Notes under the pieces: generated by a model
Seen by the model: only the letters and a program-made list of their open reading frames with translations
Database searches by the model: none
What the model was told of the DNA's origin: nothing
Translations under genes and position numbers: made by a program
Origin: Clostridia bacterium
Lineage (GTDB): Bacteria; Bacillota; Clostridia; Peptostreptococcales; JAAYPU01
Assembly (NCBI GenBank): GCA_016278615.1
Contig: JADQBM010000078.1
Coordinates: 1-46,282, forward strand
Direction: 5' to 3'
Length of the DNA stretch: 46,282 bases
Part shown: one piece after another, positions 23,861 through 31,914 of the stretch
Numbering within the stretch: position 1 is the first letter of the stretch
How the letters are laid out: each line of letters starts with the position of its first letter

Positions 23861-25978
23861 TTATATCATTAACATTAAAACCAGTAGGATCGAAAGGATC
23901 AAAGCAAATAGGATGATGGAGTATGTGATACTGGATAAGTTGAAACTCATATCGCCAATTTTCTGTTTCAAATTGGTTTTCGGATCATCACTTATTTTAT
24001 GTTCATAGTTGATGATGCTTTCTAAGCCATCCTTACCGCTTTGAACCATATCCTCTAAATTGTCTTTGTTATTGTGAACATAGCTTTCTATATTGCCTTT
24101 GCTATTTTGAACCAAGCTTTCGATATTTCTCTTATGATGTAATCTTCGTGTTTTCATTGTAAAAAATAGGTTCACAAGTCTATTGTAGTAGGAAATATCC
24201 TTATAAAAATCTATGGAAAACAGATATTTACCAAAGGAAGACAAGCTTGAAGCAACAAACACCAAAGCATTATCAATTCCGTATAAAACGAGAGATATAT
24301 ATTTAAAGCAAAAAGATATCACCGGAATATATAGGTTTCTTTCTAAATCGAACCAGTGGTAGGTTGGATTGATATAGTAATAATCAGAGCCTTCATAAAC
24401 TTTTAATCGTTTATTAATATAGTAATAATAAATGCCTAAACCACTTGTAGAGATGAGCAGAGCATTTACAATATTTTTAGTAGTAAAAAGATGAAGGTTA
24501 TAAGCTTCTGAATAGCCTATGGCATTGAGAAGAAAACCAGGTTTTATACCAATAAATATAACAATGCCAGATAATAATAGCATGGGAATAATGGCGTATT
24601 CATGGGGAAAATCCTTATAAACTTCGGCATAGTCCTTGTTATCTTCATGAAAAAGAGTTGTATATATTTTCAGTAGATAAGCAGCTGTAAAGGCACTGCT
24701 TATAAAAAATATGACTTCAATAAAACCCACAATGTAACCATTGAAGATCACAGTGCTTTCATAAATAGCATGATGAAGCATGGTTTTACTGGCAAATCCA
24801 CTAAATCCGGGTAAACCTACAGTCCCTAGAAAGCCCACCGCTAAAGCAAATCTAAAAAGAGGCATATGTTTTCCGAAGCCTTTCATTTCATTAAGGCTTA
24901 ATTTTTGTAGGACCATAAAGACAACACCACTGCCAAAGAATAGGAGGGTTTTTAATAAAGCGTGATTAATCATATGAAAAACGCTTGCGTAATATATGTG
25001 ATAGGAATGATCTTGTAAAAGTCCTATCAAACCAATGCCCATCAAAATATAGCCCAACTGACTCATGCTGCTATAGGCAAAAATCTTCTTAATATTTCGA
25101 TGATGAAGGGCCAAAAGACCGCCTAAAAACATATTGATTAAACCGATACATAAGACCATGAAGGATAGGGACTTATCATAGTTCATAAGTTGTAGGGTAA
25201 TAAATATTCCAAATATACCTGTTTTAGTGAGGACTCCTGAAAAAAGAGCTGTAGCGGGAGAGGGTATAGGAGGATACACCTTAGGAAGCCATATATGAAG
25301 TGGAAACATGCAAGCTTTCACCCCAAAACCAGACATAATTAGCAATGCAATTAAATATTTTATATTTCCTAATTCCGCAATTTCTATAGGAAGCTGGGTA
25401 ATAAGTAAAGTTGAGGTATAGTTATACAATAAAAATATTCCCATTAGCTGAACCAATCCTCCGCCAATGGACATGGTGATATAAATATTTCCTGCTTTAT
25501 GTGTAAATTCATCTTCATCATGAATGACTAAGAAATAAGAAGTTACGGTCATGAGTTCGAAGAATGTAAACAAATTCAAAATATGTTCTGATAGAAAAAC
25601 ACCAAGGGTACTGGAAAAAGTCAATATAAAAAACATGTAATATCTATTTCGGTGTTTGTATTTTAATAAATAATGAGTAGAAAAAATATGTGCCAGCAAC
25701 CATAAGAAAGAAGTTAAAAACACCAGGACATATCTCAACATGTCTAACTTTAAAAAGAGACCTGTTCCCATTATTCCGGGTAAACTGTAGCGGATAGAGC
25801 CGCCTTCTCGGATATGGGGGTATAGAGTGCATACCAAAGCAAAAACAACAAGGATAACCCCTGTATAGAAAGCATTTCTGGCAGGCTCACTTTTTATGCC
25901 GATATATAAACCAATAAATGCAGAAACTGCAGGAATCAGAATGATTGCTATTAAAATATATTCTGCTGATAAAAACAT
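23861..25978 (-). CDS. Large antiporter-like (NuoL/MrpA-type) subunit with C-terminal helical extension
   Basis: Proton-pumping antiporter-like membrane subunit, last gene of the mrp operon. The conserved core carries the TM5 glutamate in NLFTFFELMTVTSYFLVIHDEDE and the TM7 lysine in FGVKACMFPLHIWLPKVYPPIPSPATALFSGVLTKTG, then the TM8 region HHRNIKKIFAYSSMSQLGYILMGIGL. After the roughly 14-helix core comes a soluble segment (about 620-660) made of three 11-residue repeats (units such as YVHNNKDNLED and MVQSGKDGLES), and a final membrane helix (about 683-703). Unlike classical MrpA it lacks fused MbhD/MbhE-type domains, which are separate genes here. 705 aa; ATG follows GGGGGAG. Confidence 0.85.
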   Translation of the reverse strand: MFLSAEYILIAIILIPAVSAFIGLYIGIKSEPARNAFYTGVILVVFALVCTLYPHIREGGSIRYSLPGIMGTGLFLKLDMLRYVLVFLTSFLWLLAHIFSTHYLLKYKHRNRYYMFFILTFSSTLGVFLSEHILNLFTFFELMTVTSYFLVIHDEDEFTHKAGNIYITMSIGGGLVQLMGIFLLYNYTSTLLITQLPIEIAELGNIKYLIALLIMSGFGVKACMFPLHIWLPKVYPPIPSPATALFSGVLTKTGIFGIFITLQLMNYDKSLSFMVLCIGLINMFLGGLLALHHRNIKKIFAYSSMSQLGYILMGIGLIGLLQDHSYHIYYASVFHMINHALLKTLLFFGSGVVFMVLQKLSLNEMKGFGKHMPLFRFALAVGFLGTVGLPGFSGFASKTMLHHAIYESTVIFNGYIVGFIEVIFFISSAFTAAYLLKIYTTLFHEDNKDYAEVYKDFPHEYAIIPMLLLSGIVIFIGIKPGFLLNAIGYSEAYNLHLFTTKNIVNALLISTSGLGIYYYYINKRLKVYEGSDYYYINPTYHWFDLERNLYIPVISFCFKYISLVLYGIDNALVFVASSLSSFGKYLFSIDFYKDISYYNRLVNLFFTMKTRRLHHKRNIESLVQNSKGNIESYVHNNKDNLEDMVQSGKDGLESIINYEHKISDDPKTNLKQKIGDMSFNLSSITYSIILFALILSILLVLMLMI

Positions 25979-26008
25979 ATTCTCCCCCTTCTTTCTTAGA
26001 CCACTTCA

Positions 26009-27460
26009 TTAAATAACTGTATTTGCAATGGTCTCCAGCACATTAATAATGGGATTAGGGAAAAGCCCTATTAATAATACGATGCCTGTTAAAATCATAA
26101 TGGGAATTAGCATAAAAGGAAGAGGCTCCTGATAAACGGGTTCTCCATTGGGTATGGGTTTAAAAAAAGCGATTGTAATAATAGGAAGAAGGTATCCAGC
26201 GGTCAAAAGTGCACTTAAAAGCAATACCACCGGAATAATAAAACTACCGCTTTGTAAGCCTCCTGTAGCTAAGTACCATTTGCTGACAAATCCGCTTGTT
26301 GGTGGAATGCCAATAAGTGCTACGGCTGAAAGAGAAAAGCACCACATAAGCTTGGGTAACTGTTTCCCTAAACCTTGAATTTCGTGGATCTCAGTTTTGC
26401 CTGTAATATGCATGATAGCACCTACACAGAAAAAGAGCGTAATTTTAATAAGGGCATGAAAAATCATATGAAGCATTCCACCTGTAAAGGAGTTAGGATT
26501 AAAAACCACTAAGCCAAGCATGATATACCCCAATTGGCTTATGGTGGAATAAGCCAGCCGTTTTTTAAGATTAGTCTGATGTATGGCTAAGAAGGACCCT
26601 GTTAGTATGGTGATTAAGATGAGGGCTAAAGCAAAATGATTTCCTTTTATCATCAAAATGAGTGCGGGTCCAAATATATAATAAGTGATTCTTACCAAGG
26701 CAAATATGCCTGATTTTACCACTGCGACGGCATGAAGCAATGCACTGACTGGTGTAGGAGCAATCATCGCAGAAGGAAGCCAAGAATGAAAAGGCACCAA
26801 TCCTGCCTTTACGCCAAACCCACAAAATGTAAGGGCGTAAGCAGTAAAATAATAAAATATTTCATTTTCATTAATGACGTTCAAGATACCTCCTGGCATA
26901 AAATCCAAGTTTTGTGTTTGGCTATAAATCATGAACATTCCAAATAAAGAAAGTGTAGCACCTGTGAAAGAATAAATGAGATACTTATAGCCTGCTTTAA
27001 GGGCAGTTTCATTACCTGCGTGAATCACTAAGGGGAAAGTAAACAAAGTGAGTAGTTCATAAAACAAGTATAGTGTAACAAGATTCCCCGCCAAAGCGAT
27101 TCCAATGGTTACACCTAAAGTAGCTGTAAAAAAGATAAAAAATCTGTTTGGTTTTCTTTCGTGTGCCATATATCCTATTGAATAAAATGCTGTTAATATC
27201 CATAAAAAAGAAACGAGTAAAGAAAAAACAATTCCAATCATATCTATCTTAAAGTATATATCTACGAATTCATTGAACTTTAAAATATGGATTCGATTGA
27301 CTTCCAATACAGAAAAATTGAAAATTAGAATGAAGAAATTTAAGATGATTCCCCATAAGATCCATCGGTTCCTTGTTTTTTCTTCCCAATCATTTAAAAA
27401 AAGCAAGGCGGATAAAATGAAGGGGAACAGTATGGGAGCTACTATTAGTATATTAGGCAT
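26009..27460 (-). CDS. MrpD-type antiporter-like subunit (second copy)
   Basis: Multi-spanning antiporter-like subunit of the Mrp/NuoM-N family. TM5 glutamate in LVTLYLFYELLTLFTFPLV, TM7 lysine in GFGVKAGLVPFHSWLPSAMIAPTPVSALLHAVAVVKSG, TM8 block HQTNLKKRLAYSTISQLGYIMLGL, and GIPPTSGFVSKWYLATGG. About 14 membrane helices; 483 aa. The ATG at 27460 is nine bases after AAGGAG; the longer open frame to 27499 runs into repeat DNA and is rejected. Position: between another MrpD-type gene and the large subunit, separated from the former by a heptamer module. Confidence 0.88.
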   Translation of the reverse strand: MPNILIVAPILFPFILSALLFLNDWEEKTRNRWILWGIILNFFILIFNFSVLEVNRIHILKFNEFVDIYFKIDMIGIVFSLLVSFLWILTAFYSIGYMAHERKPNRFFIFFTATLGVTIGIALAGNLVTLYLFYELLTLFTFPLVIHAGNETALKAGYKYLIYSFTGATLSLFGMFMIYSQTQNLDFMPGGILNVINENEIFYYFTAYALTFCGFGVKAGLVPFHSWLPSAMIAPTPVSALLHAVAVVKSGIFALVRITYYIFGPALILMIKGNHFALALILITILTGSFLAIHQTNLKKRLAYSTISQLGYIMLGLVVFNPNSFTGGMLHMIFHALIKITLFFCVGAIMHITGKTEIHEIQGLGKQLPKLMWCFSLSAVALIGIPPTSGFVSKWYLATGGLQSGSFIIPVVLLLSALLTAGYLLPIITIAFFKPIPNGEPVYQEPLPFMLIPIMILTGIVLLIGLFPNPIINVLETIANTVI

Positions 27461-27481
27461 GAGAACATACTCCTTATTAAG

Positions 27482-27547
27482 TAAATGAATAATGAACAAT
27501 GAACAATGAATAATTAAGGTGGAAATTTTGCGAGGAGCAAAATTTCT
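27482..27547. repeat. Half heptamer element inside the mrp operon (AATGAAC type)
   Basis: Units AATGAAT/AATGAAC (about 27485-27512), box AATTAAGG (27512-27519), then a perfect 10-bp stem GAAATTTTGC/GCAAAATTTC (27522-27531 with 27537-27546). It lies between two mrp genes. In the operon direction no T-tract follows the stem, so it should not terminate the mrp transcript; on the + strand TTTATTT follows. Confidence 0.75.
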
Positions 27548-27551
27548 TTAT

Positions 27552-29027
27552 TTACAGACCAAATTCCGGAGAGATAAAGTCTAAAATATTTTTTGAAAGT
27601 GCACCAATTAAGATCATTGCTAATATAAGTATGGCAATGGGGATTGTCTTTTTTACAGGAACTTTTTTTGACCGATACTCTTTATCTTGCAAATTTTCTA
27701 TTCCAAAGAAACCGTTGATTAAAATTGGAAAATAGTAAACCGCATTTAGGAGACTGCTGGATAAAACCACAAAAATCAGTAGCAATTTATCTAAATGAAT
27801 GCATTCCAGAGATAAATACCACTTGCTGATAAAGCCCGGAAGGATGGGAATGCCAATCATCGAAAAAGCACCCAATGTAAATAAAGCAAAGGTAATGGGC
27901 ATTTCATGCCCTAATCCCTTGTAGCGATCGATGGTCTTATGACCTGTTTCTTCAATCATAAGGCCAGAACACATAAATAAGGCCGATTTTGTAACGGCGT
28001 GCCCTACCATATGATAAACAGCAATAGCGGCTCCAAAAGGACTTCCTAAACCAATGCCAAAGAAGACATATCCCATTTGAGCGATGCTGGAATAAGCAAT
28101 AAGTCTTTTTATATTTTTCTGAAAGATAGCGGATAATGAACCAAAAATCATGCCACAGCATCCAAGAATTAATATAATAGTAAGAATGCTAAATTGATTT
28201 ACAAGATCGAAGCCAATCATCCGATACAAGATTTTTATTAGGAAAAAAGCAAAGGCTTTTAAAACAATTGCAGAAAGTAGCGCACTGGATGCAGTAGGGG
28301 CAGAGGAATGTGCGTCTGGTAGCCAGGTATGCAACGGAAACATGGCGCTCTTTACACCTAAACCAGCAGTAAAGAGGGCGACGGTAATAAGCAGAGACTT
28401 TTGAAAAGTCTCGTGGTCTTCTAAAACCACTTGATGAATCAATTCAATATTTAGGTGTCCCGTAAACGCATAAATAAAGGCAATACCCATGAGGATCAAT
28501 CCTGAACCAATGGTACTCATAATCAGATATTTCAGTGCGGCTTTGATATTTTCTTGTGTTTCTTTTACCACCACGATGCCGCATGAGGTCAGAGCAGCCA
28601 CTTCTATAAAAACATAACCATTGAAAATATCATTGGTAAAAATAATGCCTAGAATCGAAGCGGCCAGTAGATTAACCATGATATAAAAAAGCTTTATGCG
28701 ATTTTCTTGTATTTCTGCATCAATGGTAGAGAAAGAAAACCACACAACCAAAATAAAAACAAAAAGGAATACAAAACTAAGCAGAGCCTCCACTGGCCCG
28801 ATATATAATTGAATACCTAAAATCGTATCTATATGACCCGCGGCATAATAAAAGGGACCATTTTGAAAGACAAACATTAAAGTGAATACTGATAATATAA
28901 AGGCAATTAACAAAAAACTTATGGAGATTATTTTAATATGTTTATCCTTTTTGAAAAACGGCATTAAGAAAGCAGAAATAAACAAAATAAAAATTTCAGC
29001 TAAAGGGAAGCTTGTTATTAACTCCAT
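27552..29027 (-). CDS. mrpD: MrpD-type Na+(K+)/H+ antiporter subunit
   Basis: Antiporter-like channel subunit. TM5 glutamate in IFNGYVFIEVAALTSCGIVVV, TM7 lysine in GLGVKSAMFPLHTWLPDAHSSAPTASSALLSAIVLKA, then FQKNIKRLIAYSSIAQMGYVFFGIG and GIPILPGFISKWYLS. About 14 helices, 491 aa, standard for MrpD. ATG 29027 is six bases after AAAGGAG. Its start overlaps the end of the MrpC gene by 32 bases, indicating translational coupling. Gene symbol by position next to mrpC and by sequence; the second copy at 26009 could equally be called MrpD-like. Confidence 0.88.
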   Translation of the reverse strand: MELITSFPLAEIFILFISAFLMPFFKKDKHIKIISISFLLIAFILSVFTLMFVFQNGPFYYAAGHIDTILGIQLYIGPVEALLSFVFLFVFILVVWFSFSTIDAEIQENRIKLFYIMVNLLAASILGIIFTNDIFNGYVFIEVAALTSCGIVVVKETQENIKAALKYLIMSTIGSGLILMGIAFIYAFTGHLNIELIHQVVLEDHETFQKSLLITVALFTAGLGVKSAMFPLHTWLPDAHSSAPTASSALLSAIVLKAFAFFLIKILYRMIGFDLVNQFSILTIILILGCCGMIFGSLSAIFQKNIKRLIAYSSIAQMGYVFFGIGLGSPFGAAIAVYHMVGHAVTKSALFMCSGLMIEETGHKTIDRYKGLGHEMPITFALFTLGAFSMIGIPILPGFISKWYLSLECIHLDKLLLIFVVLSSSLLNAVYYFPILINGFFGIENLQDKEYRSKKVPVKKTIPIAILILAMILIGALSKNILDFISPEFGL

Positions 29028-29388
29028 GGTCATCTCCTTTCATTTTCAGTATTTCTTCTAAATCAACGGTTCCATAGCTTTCATATAGCTTTATGGTAAG
29101 GGCCAACAAAAAAGCTGTCACACTGACGGCAACCACAATTCCCGTTAAAATAAGTGCAGATGGAATTGGATTTACATAGGCATTTACGCCCTGATAATTT
29201 TCAGTGATAATAGGGGCACTTCGTCCTGCAATATATCCTTTAGAGACTAAAAACAGAAATATGGAAGTATCCATAATATTCATACCTATTATTTTCTTTA
29301 TTAAATTTTGATTCAGCATTAATGTGCAGAGGCCGATTCCAAATAATATGATGGAAGCAGATTCATAATAGTTATGAAGCAAGGTCAT
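28996..29388 (-). CDS. mrpC: Mrp antiporter subunit C (NuoK-like)
   Basis: Three-helix subunit homologous to NuoK. Typical block near residues 70-95: NAYVNPIPSALILTGIVVAVSVTAFLLAL. 130 aa with an acidic tail extending past the third helix (YGTVDLEEILKMKGDD). It follows the MnhB-domain gene by 11 bases and overlaps the next gene. AAGGAG precedes the ATG. Confidence 0.9.
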   Translation of the reverse strand: MTLLHNYYESASIILFGIGLCTLMLNQNLIKKIIGMNIMDTSIFLFLVSKGYIAGRSAPIITENYQGVNAYVNPIPSALILTGIVVAVSVTAFLLALTIKLYESYGTVDLEEILKMKGDDHGVNNKLPFS

Positions 29389-29399
29389 TGCAATCTCCT

Positions 29400-29807
29400 T
29401 TACTCATTTGAGAATAATGTAAAAATAATATAAAAAGTGGAGGATACAGTAAGTCCAATTAGGATATTAAGAGGCAAAATAAAACCACCGCTTAAAAGAT
29501 TCCCAGGTACGCCCACGGGGGGGTGTGGAAGGTGAAATTGGCCCCCAAAAAAACTATAACCTTTTATTAAACTGTATAAGATCAGAGAAAAACTTATTAG
29601 CTTCAAAGCCATTTCTTTTCTAAAAATAAAGTGCATATCATTTTTACCAAAAGTAATATGTTGCAATACCAAGCTGGATGCTATTATAGTGCCTCCGGCA
29701 AAACCACCTCCTGGAGAAATATGACCATACATAATGATATAAATTCCAAAGAGTTGAATACAAGGGGTTATAAATTTTACGACTTTTTTGAGGATAAGAT
29801 CATCCAT
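29400..29807 (-). CDS. mrpB: Mrp antiporter subunit B (MnhB domain)
   Basis: Four-helix membrane subunit with the MnhB-domain signature YGHISPGGGFAGGTIIASSLVLQ (about residues 25-47). ATG 29807 is preceded by GGAG at a 6-base distance; an upstream in-frame ATG (29846) would overlap the preceding gene and has no site. About 135 aa, normal for MrpB without extra domains. Confidence 0.88.
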   Translation of the reverse strand: MDDLILKKVVKFITPCIQLFGIYIIMYGHISPGGGFAGGTIIASSLVLQHITFGKNDMHFIFRKEMALKLISFSLILYSLIKGYSFFGGQFHLPHPPVGVPGNLLSGGFILPLNILIGLTVSSTFYIIFTLFSNE

Positions 29808-29829
29808 AAAATTCTCCATTGTTCGTATT

Positions 29830-30111
29830 TTATTTATTTTTAGCATTCAGCACAGTCATAACAGCAATAGCGCCTGAAAATAGTACAGTTGCTTCAATAA
29901 AAGTATCCAATGCTCTGTAATCCAATATAACGGCAGAAACAATATTTTTAGCACCCGTATCCATCATTGCATTGTGGATATAGCCCTTGCTTAATTCATT
30001 ATGTTCAGGATTATTGGGATTCCCGAATTCAGGAAGCTCTGACACCCCAACAAGTAATACACCAATAATTAAGACGGTTATAATAACACATAAGAGATTC
30101 TTCATTTTCAC
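29830..30111 (-). CDS. MbhE-like small membrane subunit (equivalent to the MrpA C-terminus)
   Basis: Two-helix protein of 93 aa with the motif TGAKNIVSAVILDYRALDTFIEATVLF, characteristic of the MbhE/MrpA-C-terminal domain that binds MrpB. In classical Mrp this segment is the end of MrpA; here it is a separate gene, as in Mbh/Mbs-type complexes. Overlaps the upstream gene by four bases (ATGA). Confidence 0.85.
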   Translation of the reverse strand: MKMKNLLCVIITVLIIGVLLVGVSELPEFGNPNNPEHNELSKGYIHNAMMDTGAKNIVSAVILDYRALDTFIEATVLFSGAIAVMTVLNAKNK

Positions 30112-30368
30112 TCCTTATTATCTGAATGATTTGAATGGTCGGGACGCATTCTTTTTAAAGTAAATATAAATAGAATCGTTGTAATCCCTGCACCAACAGC
30201 AGCTTCTGTAATGGCAAGATCAGGAGCATTGAGTTGCTGCCAGAGTATGGCCATAACCAAGCTATAAACCGTAAAGACGATAATACTACCTAAGAGGCTC
30301 TTAATAAGCGAAATAGATATTGAAAAAATCATCAAAGAAATAAGCATCATGATACTGAAAATTTCCAT
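30108..30368 (-). CDS. MbhD-like (DUF4040) membrane subunit
   Basis: 86 aa, three helices, with the DUF4040 signature LNAPDLAITEAAVGAGITT near residues 46-64. In classical Mrp this is also part of MrpA (NuoJ-like region). It is separated from mrpG by an inserted heptamer element (30389-30580), so ribosomes cannot couple from mrpG here. No AGGAGG-type site is obvious, but GGGGTG lies before the ATG. Confidence 0.85.
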   Translation of the reverse strand: MEIFSIMMLISLMIFSISISLIKSLLGSIIVFTVYSLVMAILWQQLNAPDLAITEAAVGAGITTILFIFTLKRMRPDHSNHSDNKE

Positions 30369-30388
30369 TTATTACACCCCATATTTTT

Positions 30389-30580
30389 GAGATAAGAGAT
30401 AAGAGATAATAGTTATGGTTGTAAATTTGCTTAGCAAAGCAAATTTCCTTCAATTTTTATATACTTAATGAAGATTTTGTTCCAAAATCATTCCTAAACT
30501 GTTATCTCTTATCTATTATCTTTTATCTTTCTTTTATCTTTCTTTTATCTTTCTTTTATCTTTCTTTCTTTTATCTTTCC
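30389..30580. repeat. Heptamer inverted-repeat element inserted in the mrp operon
   Basis: The left arm is AGATAAG units (30389-30410), box AGTTATGG (30411-30418), hairpin around AAATTTGC/GCAAATTT. The right half contains GATTTTG/CAAAATC, CCTAAACT (30493-30500) and TTATCT units that drift into a CTTTTATCTTT array to about 30580. The right arm covers the last codons and stop of mrpG. Confidence 0.78.
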
Positions 30581-30850
30581 TTTTTTCACGTATGCGTCTG
30601 CAATTAAATGGGTTGCAGTTGGGCTGGTGATCCAGATAAATATGATTATGGCAAGAATTTTTATACTGGTTAAGGTGAGGCCCCCCATTATGATCAAAGC
30701 AGTTAGAGACAGTACGGCGCCTAAGGTATCACATTTAGCAGCACTGTGAGCACGTGTAAGGACATCCGGTAAACGAAGGATACCAACTGTACCTACAAGG
30801 AAAAAAAACAATCCTGAACTAAGCAAAATCATACCTAAAATATCTCTCAT
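30545..30850 (-). CDS. mrpG: Mrp antiporter subunit G, with repeat-derived C-terminus
   Basis: Three-helix subunit: FFFLVGTVGILRLPDVLTRAHSAAKCDTLGAVLSL is the MrpG signature, followed by two further helices and SPTATHLIADAYVKKG. The last residues, KIKERKIKER, are translated from the CTTTTATCTTT repeat of the inserted element. The stop codon therefore comes from repeat DNA. 101 aa. Start overlaps the mrpF stop (ATGA). Confidence 0.9.
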   Translation of the reverse strand: MRDILGMILLSSGLFFFLVGTVGILRLPDVLTRAHSAAKCDTLGAVLSLTALIIMGGLTLTSIKILAIIIFIWITSPTATHLIADAYVKKGKIKERKIKER

Positions 30851-31110
30851 TCTTCTTCTCCTGCTCCAATTGTTTTTGAAATAACGATGGAAGCAATAAA
30901 GCTTATCATGGCATATGTAAGAGCTACATCAATAAAATAGGATTCCTTTAATAAAAAGGACGCCAAAGTAATGATAATGATGATCTTCGTACAAACCACA
31001 TTGACAGCAATAATTCTGTCAGCAGTTTCAGGTCCTTTAATAGCTCTGAACATGCATAGAAAAGCAGTAATAGAAAGAAAGATTATTGCTATTTTAATAA
31101 ACGTCAGCAT
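30847..31110 (-). CDS. mrpF: Mrp antiporter subunit F
   Basis: Three-helix subunit of 87 aa with the MrpF motif FRAIKGPETADRIIAVNVVCTKIIIII (about residues 22-48) and LTYAMISFIASIVISK. Start overlaps the preceding mrpE fragment (ATGCTGA) and the stop overlaps mrpG. No anomalies. Confidence 0.9.
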   Translation of the reverse strand: MLTFIKIAIIFLSITAFLCMFRAIKGPETADRIIAVNVVCTKIIIIITLASFLLKESYFIDVALTYAMISFIASIVISKTIGAGEEE

Positions 31111-31439
31111 GTCATCACATCCTCAATTTTTCTAAGGATTTTTTCAAAAATGAAATCATCAGGTGCTATAATAAACCTTTGATCAAGGCAATGAATTTGC
31201 AACTTGTTATTTACCATAGAAACAGTCAATGTTCCTGGGGTAAGGGTTATGGAGTTCGCTAAAACAACTTTTAAAGTATCCGACTTGATCTTTGTTTCAT
31301 AATAAATTGTGACAGGGACAATATGAATTTTTTTTGACAAAACAATGGTCGCAACATGAATGTTAGCTGAGATAATATCCAGAAGGAGCTTAAAAAAGTA
31401 CCATAAAAAATAGGCGATGACTACAAAGTACTTAATCAT
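31104..31439 (-). CDS. MrpE, C-terminal part (split gene)
   Basis: 111 aa corresponding to residues ~50-160 of an ordinary MrpE: a membrane helix region (IKYFVVIAYFLWYFFKLLLDIISANIHVATIVLS), then the cytoplasmic domain KKIHIVPVTIYYETKIKSDT, LANSITLTPGTLTVSM and LQIHCLDQRF. Normal MrpE begins with two more helices, which here are encoded by the 59-codon frame just upstream in another reading frame. ATG 31439 overlaps the upstream stop within ATGATTAA; AAAGAAG lies at a suitable distance. ATG 31445 is an alternative. Confidence 0.8.
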   Translation of the reverse strand: MIKYFVVIAYFLWYFFKLLLDIISANIHVATIVLSKKIHIVPVTIYYETKIKSDTLKVVLANSITLTPGTLTVSMVNNKLQIHCLDQRFIIAPDDFIFEKILRKIEDVMTC

Positions 31440-31611
31440 TTGCATGCTTCTTTATATATTCGGAATAATATTTTTTTTTGCCTATGAAAGAAGGGATGTT
31501 AGTGCCCATTAAGCAGGTACTGACTAAAATACCACAAATAAGGGTGTTCGCAGATAAATCTCCAATAAAAACAATCCATAAAAAAACAAGTAAGCCTATT
31601 TTTATAAACAT
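31432..31611 (-). CDS. MrpE, N-terminal part (59-aa small ORF)
   Basis: Small gene: MFIKIGLLVFLWIVFIGDLS, then ANTLICGILVSTCLMG and a lysine-rich end (IGKKKYYSEYIKKHAND). AAAGGTGAG sits at the right distance before the ATG. The two hydrophobic stretches match the first two helices of MrpE (compare WMFLSNSPSAAGFITGYILG in Bacillus, from memory). It overlaps the C-terminal part by a few bases in a +1 frame. It may be a genuine split subunit with translational coupling, a recoding site, or a mutation/sequencing slip. It is the first gene after the sigma-54 promoter. Confidence 0.72.
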   Translation of the reverse strand: MFIKIGLLVFLWIVFIGDLSANTLICGILVSTCLMGTNIPSFIGKKKYYSEYIKKHAND

Positions 31612-31703
31612 AAATTCTCACCTTTCCTTATAAATCCATTTAGTTTAAACTCATATAGAGATGGAGCAGAATTATGAGATTTCATGGTCTCATTTTATTA
31701 AGT

Positions 31704-31719
31704 AGCAAAAATTATGCCA
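31704..31719 (-). promoter_or_regulatory. Sigma-54 promoter of the mrp operon
   Basis: On the - strand the sequence reads TGGCAT-AATTT-TTGCT, i.e. GG and GC separated by exactly ten bases, against the consensus TGGCAC-N5-TTGCA/T. It lies about 92 bases before the first mrp start codon and downstream of a gene for a sigma-54 activator. No competing sigma-A promoter is obvious in the gap. Confidence 0.75.
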
Positions 31720-31840
31720 AAACAAGAAAGAAGACCTTTGCAGGCTTGAATCGTTGGAAAATAGGGATTCTTAAAATTTAAAGAAACCAGAAAGAGGCAA
31801 GAAATGAAGTGAAAGGATGCTATAATAGAAAAGAAACCGT

Positions 31841-31867
31841 GTTTTTGTTTCAGTTTGAAACAAAAAC
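31841..31867. promoter_or_regulatory. Candidate activator binding site (palindrome)
   Basis: GTTTTTGTTTCA and TGAAACAAAAAC are perfect 12-base inverted repeats around GTT. A long interrupted palindrome about 150 bases upstream of the sigma-54 promoter is where an enhancer-binding protein would sit. It could instead be a weak terminator of the activator gene, but only a poor T-tract follows on the - strand. Confidence 0.55.
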
Positions 31868-31875
31868 AGATTTAT

Positions 31876-31914
31876 AGCATTTAACATGTATCATAATGAT
31901 ACATGTTAAATGCT
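31876..31914. terminator. 18-bp perfect hairpin at the end of the activator gene
   Basis: AGCATTTAACATGTATCA (31876-31893) pairs perfectly with 31897-31914 around a TAA loop and overlaps the activator stop codon. It is probably a transcript-ending or stabilising hairpin; because no T-run follows directly it may also be a second regulator site. Confidence 0.5.

Noticed and set aside
23861-31611. Membrane-bound hydrogenase or formate hydrogenlyase cluster
   Set aside because: No large or small hydrogenase subunit, ferredoxin or NuoB/C/D/I homologue is present; genes E, F, G, B and C indicate Mrp.
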